From contig NZ_VFPQ01000002.1 of NCBI RefSeq assembly GCF_006716785.1, positions 1-64,000 of the forward strand: a DNA stretch of 64,000 nucleotides, given 5' to 3'. This stretch comes from Thermopolyspora flexuosa. GTDB taxonomy: Bacteria; Actinomycetota; Actinomycetes; Streptosporangiales; Streptosporangiaceae. Below are positions 16,554 through 24,714 of this stretch, piece after piece. The position numbers were made by a program, and so were the translations under genes. Every line of letters begins with the position of its first letter. Position 1 is the first letter of the stretch. The notes under the pieces are model-generated. The model had not been told where the DNA came from. It saw only the letters and a program-made list of their open reading frames with translations, and ran no database searches.

Positions 16554-17387
16554 ATGACGACGACGATCGCTCTGGCCTCGCTGCCCGTCATCGTGCCGGT
16601 GCTGGTGCTCGGCGCGGTGCTCAAGCTGGCGGCGGTACGGCGCGGCGCGGAGCCGGAGGGGCTCGGCGGGCTGGGCCCGACCGTGCTGCTGCCGGAGCGG
16701 CTGCGGCGGCCGGCCATCGTGCTGTGCGCGCTGGTCGAGTTCGCGTACGCGGTCGCGCTGCCGCTGTGGGACCACCCGCTGCCGCGGTGGGGCGCGGTGG
16801 TGTTCTTCACCCTCGCCACCTACGTGCTGGTGGACCTCAAGCGCCGCCGCCCGGAGGCCGGGTGCGGCTGCTTCGGCGAGGTGAGCCGCAAGCCGGTCGG
16901 GCTGCGCTCGATCGGGCGGGCGATGACGCTCGGCCTGATGACGCTCGCCGTCGCGCTCTCCCCGGTCACCGCGGCCGACCTGGTCGCGGGCCTGTCGTGG
17001 ACGATGCTCGGCTGGACCGTCGCCGCGGCCGCGCTCGTGCTGCTGCTCTCGCCGGAGATCGACGAGATGATCGCCCGGATGCGCTACCGCGCGCCGTGCG
17101 AGCTGCGCGAGGCGCCGGTGGAGGACGCGCTGTCCCGGCTCACCGCGAGCGCGGAATGGCGGGAGCGGCGGCCGCTGCTCGTCTCCACCACGCCGGTCGA
17201 CACCTGGCGGGAGCTGTGCTGGCGGTTCTTCGTCTACGAGGGGCGCACCGCGGACGGGGACGCGGTCGACGTGGTGTTCGCCGTCCATCTCGACGGCGGC
17301 CGACACGCCCCCGTCCGCAGCGCGCTGGTCGCCGCCGACGGGACCTCGCTCGAGTCTCTGCCGGAATCTATCCCTGTATCGGCCTGA
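16554..17387 (+). CDS. MauE/DoxX-like redox-associated membrane protein
   Basis: This 277-residue protein has about four membrane helices in the first 180 residues and the signature GCGCFGEVSRKP after helix 3 (about residues 101-112). This is the CGCFG motif of MauE/VKOR-like membrane proteins involved in disulfide or quinone chemistry. The C-terminal about 100 residues (RYRAPCELREAPVEDALSRL onward) are soluble and of unknown fold. ATG 16554 is chosen because GAGGG lies just before it and the preceding stop is 7 bp away; an overlapping ATG at 16524 is an alternative. It is almost certainly cotranscribed with the Cys-rich protein. Confidence 0.75.
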   Translation: MTTTIALASLPVIVPVLVLGAVLKLAAVRRGAEPEGLGGLGPTVLLPERLRRPAIVLCALVEFAYAVALPLWDHPLPRWGAVVFFTLATYVLVDLKRRRPEAGCGCFGEVSRKPVGLRSIGRAMTLGLMTLAVALSPVTAADLVAGLSWTMLGWTVAAAALVLLLSPEIDEMIARMRYRAPCELREAPVEDALSRLTASAEWRERRPLLVSTTPVDTWRELCWRFFVYEGRTADGDAVDVVFAVHLDGGRHAPVRSALVAADGTSLESLPESIPVSA

Positions 17388-17431
17388 GACTAGACAGGCG
17401 TAGATTCTCCGATCCGGTCGTGCGAATTCGG

Positions 17432-17475
17432 CTCTCTACGGCTCTCTAGCTTCCCCTCTAGAAAGCCGTAGAGAG
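17432..17475. terminator. Bidirectional hairpin between convergent genes
   Basis: CTCTCTACGGCT (17432-17443) and AGCCGTAGAGAG (17464-17475) form a perfect 12-bp stem between the convergent MauE-like and AAA ATPase genes. CTCTAG words in the loop recur near the other end of the ATPase gene. Confidence 0.65.
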
Positions 17476-17505
17476 GTCTAGGACGTCTTACCCGGTCAAC
17501 GAAGA

Positions 17506-18936
17506 TCAGACGGGCTGGGCGCGGAGGAACTTCCCGAAGTGCGGGACGGTGAACCCGATGAGCCCGCGCTCGGCGCTGTACACGAGTCCTTTCTTGATCA
17601 GGCTGTCCCGGGCCGGGGAGAGGCTGGAGGGCTTGCGCCCCAGCCACTTGGCCACCTCGGACGTCGGCACGGGCTCGTCGCCGTTGGCGGCGCCGATCTC
17701 GGCCATCGCGCGCATGTACTCGCGCTCGGCCGGGGTGGCCCGCTCGTACCGGCTGCCGAAGAAGCCGACCGCGAGCTCCTCCTCGGCCTCGGGCGCGGCC
17801 ACCTTCACGTCGTCCGCGGTGATCGGGCTCCGCGGCGCGGCGTCCCAGGTGACCTTCCCGTACGCCTGGACGAAGTACGGGTAGCCGTCGGCGGCCTCGT
17901 AGAGCGCCTCCAGCGCCTCGGGCGTGTACTCCACGCCCTCGCGCTCGGCGGGCGCGATGAGCGCCTGGTCGGCGGCCTCCCGGTCGAGCCGGTCGATCCG
18001 CGCGTACCGGAACAGCCGCTCGGAGTAGCTCTTGCTCGCCGAGAGCACGCTCGGCAGATGCGGCAGGCCGGCGCCGACCACGATCAGCGGGCCGCCGGTC
18101 TGGGACAGCTCGTGGCAGGCCGCGCACAGCGCGGAGATGTCGGGGGCGCGCACGTCCTGCATCTCGTCGATGAACAGGGCGATGCCGACCCCGAGGTCGG
18201 TCGCCACGGACGCGGCGTCCACGAACAGCTCGGTGAGGTCGATCTCCAGGTCGCCGGAGTCGGCGCGGCCGCGTGCGGCGGGCACGTCGATGCCGGGCGA
18301 CCAGTGCGAGGTGCCCTTCGCGGCGGTCGGGTCGCGCATCGCGAACGCCTTGAGCACGCTGAGGAAGTACTCGATGCGGTCGGGCGCGCGGTGCCGCGGG
18401 GCGAGCTCGCGCACGGCCATGTGGAGCGCGGCGGCGATCGGGCGGCGGATCGACTGGTCGGGCCGCGCCTCGATCTTGCCGGTGCCCCACAGCCGCTGCA
18501 TCGCCATCGACTTGAACGTGTTGAGCAGCACGGTCTTGCCCACGCCGCGCAGCCCGGTGAGCACCATGCTGCGCTCGGGGCGGCCCCGGGCCACCCGCTC
18601 CAGCACCACCTCGAACTGGCTCAGCTCGCGGTCACGCCCGGCGAGCTCGGGGGGACGCTGGCCGGCGCCGGGGGCGTAGGGGTTGCGCACGGGGTCCACG
18701 CTCTCGGACTTTATGACGGGCTCTAGCGGACGCCGTAGATTTCCGTAGAAAGTCGTACGGCGTGTCGCCCGGCGCGGGCGGCAGGACGGCGCGGCGGTCC
18801 GCTCCGCGGCGGGAACCCCGGCCGGCGCCGGGACCCGCGCCAGGGCCGACGCCCCCGTCGACGGCCCGCCCGACGACCCCACCGACGACACGGCCGTGCG
18901 CGGTGCGGGCACGGCCGGTGCCAGGAGCACGGTCAT
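17506..18936 (-). CDS. AAA ATPase (Orc1/Cdc6-like NTPase with C-terminal winged helix)
   Basis: This is a STAND/Orc-like ATPase. Walker A is GLRGVGKTVLL (about residues 127-137) and Walker B is ALFIDEMQDV (about 251). A sensor-like region VVGAGLPHLPS follows, and a C-terminal winged helix-turn-helix is visible (TSEVAKWLGRKPSSLSPARDSLIKKGLV). The role is unknown; relatives are annotated only as ATP-binding proteins. The start is uncertain. ATG 18936 has an AAGGGGG site and gives 476 residues with a low-complexity N terminus. GTG 18699 would give 397 residues beginning VDPVRNPYAPG, close to the conserved domain, and would leave the CCGTAGA repeats at 18733-18749 as upstream regulatory DNA. Confidence 0.85.
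   Translation of the reverse strand: MTVLLAPAVPAPRTAVSSVGSSGGPSTGASALARVPAPAGVPAAERTAAPSCRPRRATRRTTFYGNLRRPLEPVIKSESVDPVRNPYAPGAGQRPPELAGRDRELSQFEVVLERVARGRPERSMVLTGLRGVGKTVLLNTFKSMAMQRLWGTGKIEARPDQSIRRPIAAALHMAVRELAPRHRAPDRIEYFLSVLKAFAMRDPTAAKGTSHWSPGIDVPAARGRADSGDLEIDLTELFVDAASVATDLGVGIALFIDEMQDVRAPDISALCAACHELSQTGGPLIVVGAGLPHLPSVLSASKSYSERLFRYARIDRLDREAADQALIAPAEREGVEYTPEALEALYEAADGYPYFVQAYGKVTWDAAPRSPITADDVKVAAPEAEEELAVGFFGSRYERATPAEREYMRAMAEIGAANGDEPVPTSEVAKWLGRKPSSLSPARDSLIKKGLVYSAERGLIGFTVPHFGKFLRAQPV
18733..18749. promoter_or_regulatory. Paired CCGTAGA words near the AAA ATPase start
   Basis: CCGTAGA occurs at 18733-18739 and again at 18743-18749, 10 bp apart. The same word and CTCTAG also occur at the 3' flank of the gene (17444-17475). 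Codon use of the overlapping reading frame is poor here, which suggests the segment is regulatory rather than coding. Confidence 0.3.
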
Positions 18937-19085
18937 CGCGCTCACCCCCTTCCCGGACGCAGGAGTGGCACAAACGTGCGAATCCGCGCGTTCGAGTCCG
19001 AACCTGCGTTCGATTCGACGAGGAAGACTGTAGCGCGAGATCGAACATGTGCGCGAGTGTTTCGCCGAAGATTGTCGGCGCGGGC

Positions 19086-19355
19086 TCATAGGATCTCGGG
19101 CAGGGCGACCTTTATGCCCTGCTTTGCACCGACACGTTCCGCCAGGTCACGCGGCTCCCCCACGGCGGACGACAGCCGCTGCCGGGCGAGCGCGGGCCAC
19201 GCCTGCACCGCGCAGAACGGCGCGCACTGGTCCCGCCGCGCCCGCGTGCCCACGTGCGTCCCGCACTGCACCAGCCGTTCCTCGACCATCGTCGAGATGT
19301 CCATGAACGGCTTGACCGTGATCCGCACGACCCGCTCCCCCCAGCAGCCGCCGTA
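19086..19355 (-). pseudogene. Out-of-frame C terminus of the radical SAM protein
   Basis: In the +1 frame relative to the main reading frame the sequence reads WGERVVRITVKPFMDISTM, then QCGTHVGTRA and QCAPFCAVQAWPALARQRL, ending at a stop at 19086. These cysteine-bearing segments are what the C terminus of this radical SAM family normally contains. A one-base indel around 19337-19400, possibly in the GGGGGG run at 19337-19342 or just upstream, separates them from the main frame. It is either a true frameshift or an assembly error. Confidence 0.65.
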
Positions 19356-20679
19356 CCCGCCGCTGCCCGGGCGACACCGCGGAGGACACCGCGGGCATGG
19401 TGAACGCGCCGAGGTCGAAGGCGGCCGCGACGGTCCGCCACAGCTCCCCGGCGGCCGGGTCCGAGAACGACGCCCGCTCCGACAGCAGCCCGAGCAGCGC
19501 CTCCTGTACGGCGAGCCGCGCCTCCTTCGGCAGGTCGTCGCCGGCGCCCCCGTCCGGCGCGATGCCGAGGTACTCCTTGAGCCGCCGGTGCCCGACGAGC
19601 GCGGCGAGCGACCGCCATCGCCCGGTGGCCTCGTCGCGCAGCAGGTGCCCGACCGAGCCGCAGTGCGGGTGCGAGCCGGGCGGCGCGGTGAGGTCCTGCC
19701 AGGTCACCATCCCGCCGGTCTGCGGACCGAGCCGCTTGAGCACGCCGGTGTGGGTGAGCCGGTTCATCGGGTCGATCGCCACCGACCGCCCGGAGCCGAA
19801 TTGCGGCCGGATCGTCACCCCGCCGACGTACGGGGTCTCGATCGCGAGCCGTACCACGTCGCCGATCTCCTCGTCGTTGACGCCGAGCGCGGCGGTCATC
19901 ACCAGCGTGGTGAAGATCTCGTACTCCGACAGCCGCCGCACCGCCAGCTCCTTGAACGGCCGCAGGTCGCCGCCGCGGTGGTACCGGTACGCCTCGGCCG
20001 AGGTGCCGTCGTACTGCAGCCACACCTCCACCCGCTCGCGGTGCTCGGCGAGCAGGTCGAGCACCGCGCCGTCGCGGGCGAGCAGCAGGCCGTTGGTGTC
20101 GACGACGATCCGGGAGATCGGCCGGACCGCGAGCTCGGCGAGCAGCTCGGGCAGCTCGGGGTGGAGGGTGGGCTCGCCGCCGCCGAGCACGAGCACGTCG
20201 AGGTGGCCGTCCTCGCGCTCGATGGCCCGGTCGACGTTGTCGAGCACGTCGGCGACCGGCACGACCCGGTTCCGCTCCGGGGAGGAGTCGGCGTAGCAGG
20301 TCGGGCAGTGCAGGTTGCACGCCTCGGTGACGTCGGCCACCAGGGTGCAGGTGTGCTGGGTCTGCATCTCCGGCAGGCCGCGCAGGTACGCCGCCGGGAC
20401 CGGGTCGAAGTTGCCGGTGACGTCCGGGTTGGCGTACGCGACCGGGCCGGTCCACTCCTCCAGGTACGCCAGGATCGTGGCGTCCTCCTCGTAGAGGGTG
20501 CGGACCAGCCCGTGGTCCGGGCAGCCGCGCTCCAGGTACACCCGCCCGTTGCGGTCGACGAGCCGCCCGGTGAGCCGCCGTACGTCGCGCAGGTCACCCC
20601 CGGCGCGGTGGCAGGCGGGGCAGAACGCGGTGACATAGCGCAGGATGCGGTCGCCGCGCAGCGGTAATGCAGTGGTCAT
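19147..20679 (-). CDS. Radical SAM protein with apparent 3' frameshift
   Basis: The intact frame gives 510 residues. The N-terminal metal-binding-like CPACHRAGGDL and RGCPDHG are followed by the radical SAM cluster motif CNLHCPTCYA (about residues 121-130), LGGGEPTLHPEL (SAM-binding GGE), and VDTNGLLLA. The type resembles the archaeal MJ0619-like radical SAM branch; the substrate is unknown. From about residue 440 the frame turns into arginine/glycine-rich sequence (RRVRRLLGGAGRADHG), while the expected Cys-containing C terminus continues in another frame to 19086. The effective gene is therefore 19086-20679 with one frameshift. ATG 20679 is the natural start. A 409-bp region separates it from the divergent M15 peptidase gene. 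Confidence 0.8.
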   Translation of the reverse strand: MTTALPLRGDRILRYVTAFCPACHRAGGDLRDVRRLTGRLVDRNGRVYLERGCPDHGLVRTLYEEDATILAYLEEWTGPVAYANPDVTGNFDPVPAAYLRGLPEMQTQHTCTLVADVTEACNLHCPTCYADSSPERNRVVPVADVLDNVDRAIEREDGHLDVLVLGGGEPTLHPELPELLAELAVRPISRIVVDTNGLLLARDGAVLDLLAEHRERVEVWLQYDGTSAEAYRYHRGGDLRPFKELAVRRLSEYEIFTTLVMTAALGVNDEEIGDVVRLAIETPYVGGVTIRPQFGSGRSVAIDPMNRLTHTGVLKRLGPQTGGMVTWQDLTAPPGSHPHCGSVGHLLRDEATGRWRSLAALVGHRRLKEYLGIAPDGGAGDDLPKEARLAVQEALLGLLSERASFSDPAAGELWRTVAAAFDLGAFTMPAVSSAVSPGQRRVRRLLGGAGRADHGQAVHGHLDDGRGTAGAVRDARGHAGAAGPVRAVLRGAGVARARPAAAVVRRGGAA

Positions 20680-21088
20680 ATGTCCGTTTCAGGTTGAGGC
20701 CGGTACGGCGCCCGGCCGCGACGACGGAGATGACGGGCCACGGCGTCGGGGCCCGGGATGCCTCACCCGGGAGCGGTACGGCACGGCGCCGCCCCGTCCG
20801 GCGCGACCGCCGGGGCGGACAGGTCCCCCGTACGCCGCCGGCGGCCGGTGAGCGGTCCCGCGTCCGGCACGCCCGTGATCACGCGGGTCGCCGTGCCGGG
20901 CGACCGCCCGCGCCGGGCCCCGTGCCCCCGCGCCGCGCGCACGCGCACGCCGGCGCCGGGCCCGCCGATCCGCGGTACAGCAAGCACGAGGCACACCTTA
21001 ATAACGAGTCGTCCGGCAAACCCCCACAACTGCGCAATGTCCCTACGAGGACCGGGAAAACCCGTTCGGATGCGGCTTACCCTGAGGC
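20680..21088. other. Divergent intergenic region
   Basis: These 409 bp between the radical SAM and M15 peptidase genes presumably hold both promoters. The stretch near 20995-21010 (ACACCTTAATAACGAG) is the only AT-rich part and may be a promoter. No coding frame or clear operator is seen. Confidence 0.4.
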
Positions 21089-21865
21089 ATGGCTCGCAGA
21101 CGACTCCTCCCCTACCTGGGACTTCTCGCCGTCGCGGCGGCCACCGCGTGCGGCGGCGGCACCTCCGCGGGGGCCGACGGGGCCGCCGGGCCGCGGAGCG
21201 AGGCACGGCAGCCGAGCCCGTCCGTCCCGGACACCGCGTCGCCGGTCCCGTCGGAGACGACGCTGGAGGCGACGCCGAGCCCCACCTCCACCGAGCCGCC
21301 GGCGTTCTCCGCGAAGATCCAGAAGGTGGACCGGAGCATGCTCAAGCACTCCTGGCGGCCCGGCTGCCCGGTCCCGGTCGAGAAGCTCCGCATGATCGTC
21401 ATGCCGCACTGGGGCTTCGACGGCAAGGTCCACACGGGGCGGCTTATCGTCCACGAGTCCGTCGCCGAGGAGGTCGCGGGCGTCTTCAAGCGGCTGTACG
21501 GCTGGCGCTTCCCGATCCGCCGCATGGAGCCGGTCGACAGGTACGGCGGCAGCGACTACCGGTCCATCGACGCCGACAACACCTCGGCCTTCAACTGCCG
21601 CCGCGCCACCGGCTCCGGCAACTGGTCGAAGCACGCCTACGGCCTGGCGATCGACCTCAACCCCCGGGAGAACCCGTGGGTGAACCCCGACGGCAGCAAC
21701 GAGCACCCCAACGCCCGCGCCTTCGTCAAGCGCCCGCTCGACAAGCCCGGCGTGATCAACCCGGGCGACCGGGTGGTCAAGGCGTTCGAGCGCGTCGGCT
21801 GGGAGTGGGGCGGCTACTGGTCCGGCGCCAAGGACTACCAGCACTTCAGCAAGGGCGGCGGCTGA
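21089..21865 (+). CDS. Lipoprotein D-alanyl-D-alanine carboxypeptidase-like peptidase (M15)
   Basis: This 258-residue protein has an N-terminal lipoprotein signal (LLPYLGLLAVAAATAC, Cys about residue 21), then a Ser/Pro/Thr-rich linker of about 55 residues and a peptidase M15 (VanY-like) domain. The zinc/catalytic motifs SKHAYGLAIDLNP (about residues 190-202) and DYQHFS near the C terminus are intact. It should act outside the membrane on peptidoglycan stem peptides. The start at 21089 places the signal peptide at the N terminus. A long hairpin follows it. Confidence 0.88.
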   Translation: MARRRLLPYLGLLAVAAATACGGGTSAGADGAAGPRSEARQPSPSVPDTASPVPSETTLEATPSPTSTEPPAFSAKIQKVDRSMLKHSWRPGCPVPVEKLRMIVMPHWGFDGKVHTGRLIVHESVAEEVAGVFKRLYGWRFPIRRMEPVDRYGGSDYRSIDADNTSAFNCRRATGSGNWSKHAYGLAIDLNPRENPWVNPDGSNEHPNARAFVKRPLDKPGVINPGDRVVKAFERVGWEWGGYWSGAKDYQHFSKGGG

Positions 21866-21899
21866 GCGCCCCGGCTCGGCCGTACCTCCGCCCGGCGAT

Positions 21900-21948
21900 G
21901 AGGCCCGGCATCCCGTGGAACAGGAGGTGACACGGGACGCCGGGCCTC
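21900..21948 (+). terminator. Terminator of the M15 peptidase gene
   Basis: An 18-base arm at 21900-21917 pairs with 21931-21948 with a single mismatch and a 13-base loop, 34 bp after the stop codon. Confidence 0.75.
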
Positions 21949-22101
21949 GGCGTGGCCGCCGCGGGCTGGGTCGACGTGATGGGGAACGCGTACGGCCACG
22001 CGCTGGAAGGGCACGGCGGCGCGCGATCATCCTCGGGTCGGCGCGTCTTCCCCCCGGCGTACCGAGGGCACGCGCCGCCGCGCCCGGCCTGTGGGCCGCC
22101 C

Positions 22102-22497
22102 TCAGCGCGGGACCGGACAGGGGTGCCGGATGTGCGCGTTCGGGCAGCAGATCACGCCAACCGTGACAAACCGGCCGCCGGTCAGCCACTCGCCCCACTG
22201 CACGTCCACCCCGCCCGGCAACGCCGCCCGGGCGATGCCGAGCCGGAAGTCGAGCCCGATGCGGTCCGGGTGCAGCAGCGACGCCTGGAACTGCTCGTAC
22301 TGCTCGGCGAGCCAGCCCACGGCCTTTCCCACATCGCCGAACGTGGCGGCGACCCGGTCCGCGGGCTTGGCAAGCCAGTCACCGGTACGCATCGGCGGCA
22401 GCGGCGAGCCGGCGAACTCCGGCGAGATCGTCCGCCGCTCGGCCTCCCGCTCCCGGTCGGCCCCGTTCCCGGTCCACGCGTAGGCGTGCCAGTGCAT
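22102..22497 (-). CDS. Conserved-type hypothetical protein
   Basis: This 131-residue soluble protein starts MHWHAYAWTGNGADRERE behind a TAGGGGG ribosome site. It contains EFAGSPLPPMRTGDWL and helical segments (VGKAVGWLAEQYEQFQASLL), ending in HIRHPCPVPR with two or three cysteines near the C terminus. I know no function. Its start is 9 bp after the stop of the next upstream gene, so the pair is an operon downstream of an XRE/TPR regulator on the same strand. Confidence 0.72.
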   Translation of the reverse strand: MHWHAYAWTGNGADREREAERRTISPEFAGSPLPPMRTGDWLAKPADRVAATFGDVGKAVGWLAEQYEQFQASLLHPDRIGLDFRLGIARAALPGGVDVQWGEWLTGGRFVTVGVICCPNAHIRHPCPVPR

Positions 22498-22506
22498 GCA
22501 GACCCC

Positions 22507-22803
22507 CTACGGTCGGGGCGTGGCGTTCACGTGCCATCGCCCACTGCTCGTCGCGGCGTCGGTCATCTCCGCGTCCCGCATCGCCTCCCACAGGTCCTCC
22601 GGCGTGTGCGCGTCGACCACCAACCCCCGCGACACCGGCCAGGCGGCGAACGCCATGAACCGGCGCGACCACGGGCCGTACACGACCACCCACCCGGGCT
22701 CCTCCGCATCGAGACGCGCCGCCTCCTCCCGCTGCCTCACATCCCACCGAATCCGCCGCACCGGCGTGTACGGCACACCGCAGCGATGCCGCCCGCCGTT
22801 CAT
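22507..22803 (-). CDS. Hypothetical protein, 98 residues
   Basis: This 98-residue protein has a GGGAGG site before ATG 22803. Visible segments are VRRIRWDVRQREEAARLDAEE, WVVVYGPWSRRFMAFAAW and VVDAHTPEDLWEAMRDAEM, which suggest a small alpha/beta domain. No family is recognised. It is translationally close to the 131-residue protein gene, and both lie downstream of the XRE regulator, separated from it by a small hairpin (22938-22954). Confidence 0.7.
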   Translation of the reverse strand: MNGGRHRCGVPYTPVRRIRWDVRQREEAARLDAEEPGWVVVYGPWSRRFMAFAAWPVSRGLVVDAHTPEDLWEAMRDAEMTDAATSSGRWHVNATPRP

Positions 22804-22937
22804 GGCCGCCTCCCGGCCGTCATCGCGCAGGTGGCCGTCGCGTGGTCACGGCGATCAGGAGTCGTTACGTGTCGCACATGACTAGTGGACTCTCCGTAAG
22901 CGCCGATGGGAGGGCAAGGCAATCCCCCCACGTCGAT

Positions 22938-22954
22938 GGGTAGAGTCCCTACCC
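22938..22954 (-). terminator. Short hairpin after the XRE regulator gene
   Basis: GGGTAG (22938-22943) and CTACCC (22949-22954) pair with a 5-base loop shortly after the regulator stop. It is a weak terminator candidate that may partly separate the regulator from the two small genes. Confidence 0.4.
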
Positions 22955-22960
22955 CTCAGC

Positions 22961-24175
22961 TCACGCGGCGGGCAGGCGCAGTTTCCCCGCGAGTTCGCGT
23001 GCGTCCTCGCGCACCGTCGGCCCGCCGGACACCATCAGCTCCTGCACTGCCGAGCGGGCGAAGAGGTTGAACCCGATGGTTTCGGGGCTGATCTCGTAGG
23101 CGCGGTTGAGCAGATGGACGGCGGCGAGCGGTTCCCGCTTGAGGTGGTAGGCACGTGCCGTCTCGATCAAGTGGAAGCTCCGACGCGTCGCCGACGGCAA
23201 CTTCGACAGGTCCGTCCGGTCGGCCTGTCTCGTCGCCTCGTGCGCGTCGGCGAGATCGGCGTAGATCGTGATCGCGTAGGCGTCGACCATCGCACGGCCG
23301 AACAGCAGCCACGGATGGTGGGCGGTCAGGGCGTCGGCCGCCCGGCCGGCGAGGTCGAAGTGATGCTCCGCCTCCCCCTTGCGCCCGGTCCTGGCCAGGG
23401 AAAGGGCGATCGCGAGCTGCTGCAGGCCCCACAACGCGCGGTCGGTCTCGCTCGCATCGGGGCGTAGCAGCCCGGCCACCTGGTGCGCGAGTTCGAGACG
23501 CGCCTCGGCCTGCTCGCCCGCTTCGCGGTAGACGTGGTTCATGTACCAGGCCGCCGCGGCGATCGCGTGCGGATCGTCGGCGTCCTGCGCGGCCTGCATC
23601 GCCCGGTCTCCGGCCAGCATGACCAGTCCCGGCACCGGCTGGAAGGCCAGATACAACTGCACCAGGTGGTAGACCTGGGCCAGCGACGCCAGAGCGGACC
23701 GCCTCTCTCGCCCTTCCAGCAACCGTGCCGACGTGCGCGCATCGCTCAGCAGCCGCGGCAGCACGGCCGCCACGGCGGTGCGCTGATGCGCCGAGCCATG
23801 CCACACCATCCAGGCCTGTCTCACGCTCGCCGCCAGTTCCGCGGCGGGCACCGGCTCGCGGTCGCCGCAAACAAGTGGATAGGAGACCAGCGCGCGAGCG
23901 ATTTCGTCGGCCTTCTCATGACGCGCCTTGCCGTACGTGGCGGTCGTCAGCCGTTGCTCACCGGTGAGTTCGGCCAGATCCCCCACTTCGAGGACCTCCG
24001 CCAGACGGACGAGCAGCGGGACACGCGGCATCAGCAGCCTGCCCTTTTCGAGCGCCTTGACCCATTCCTCCGAGCGCCCGCACAACTCACCCAGCACCTT
24101 GCGGGTCATACCGGCGCGCTTACGGAAGAACTCGACGCGCTCCCCAAAGCTCATCGGCGTCCTGGCGTCATCCAT
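22961..24175 (-). CDS. XRE-family transcriptional regulator with TPR-like C-terminal domain
   Basis: This 404-residue protein has an N-terminal helix-turn-helix (FFRKRAGMTRKVLGELCGRSEEWVKALEKGR, about residues 16-46) and a long all-helical region of TPR-like repeats (for example HAIAAAAWYMNHVYREAGEQAEARLELAHQVAG). This is the architecture of the many actinomycete XRE regulators that sense a small molecule or peptide. The ATG at 24175 lies directly before the DNA-binding domain. The two small genes downstream are the most likely targets or partners. Confidence 0.9.
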   Translation of the reverse strand: MDDARTPMSFGERVEFFRKRAGMTRKVLGELCGRSEEWVKALEKGRLLMPRVPLLVRLAEVLEVGDLAELTGEQRLTTATYGKARHEKADEIARALVSYPLVCGDREPVPAAELAASVRQAWMVWHGSAHQRTAVAAVLPRLLSDARTSARLLEGRERRSALASLAQVYHLVQLYLAFQPVPGLVMLAGDRAMQAAQDADDPHAIAAAAWYMNHVYREAGEQAEARLELAHQVAGLLRPDASETDRALWGLQQLAIALSLARTGRKGEAEHHFDLAGRAADALTAHHPWLLFGRAMVDAYAITIYADLADAHEATRQADRTDLSKLPSATRRSFHLIETARAYHLKREPLAAVHLLNRAYEISPETIGFNLFARSAVQELMVSGGPTVREDARELAGKLRLPAA

Positions 24176-24714
24176 GCGGCCCCTGCCCTGCCTGAAGTCG
24201 CGACGCTCTCAGGCTATGACGCGATCCCGAATCTCGCGAGAGGTAAAGCACAGGCGCCACACAAGCCAGATAACGGCATCTCTGCAGATCTCGGCCAACG
24301 AGCATCGATCGCAGAAAGGAACCGGATTCGGGACGCTACGCAGGGTTGATGACAGGTGCTAGGTTGCCAACGCCTTTGCACCCGGCGAATGTTGAACATC
24401 AATCAGAAAAGAGGCGGAAATGTGGCGCCTAAGACGTCAGAGAACTTGACAAATTCCCCCAAGTGCCAAGCGTGGCGAAGCACCGCATGTCGTGAACCTC
24501 AGCGCCACGGCATGCCGAGCCACGCCGCGAACCCGCTCAGCCCGTCAATCGCCGCCGCTCCCGGTCCACCGGCATCCGCACCGTCCCGCGAGGGTTCGGC
24601 CCCGGTGGCATGCACCGGAAGGCCGGCCGCGCGTGCGCCGGTGTGGCCACGATCGGTCACGCTTCGGTGACCGTTCGCCTCGTGCCCGGTACGGCGGGCA
24701 GGCAAGATGAAGGC
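24176..24714. other. Gene-free region of unusual composition
   Basis: This is about 540 bp between divergent genes. The part around 24350-24470 is clearly AT-richer than its surroundings. Short frames exist on both strands, but none has coding-like codon use or a recognisable product. Promoters for both neighbours should lie here. Confidence 0.4.

Noticed and set aside
24356-24670. Possible small gene between the XRE regulator and the NUDIX gene
   Set aside because: The frame has mixed composition, no ribosome site and no recognised similarity. It ends inside sequence better explained as upstream DNA of the NUDIX gene.
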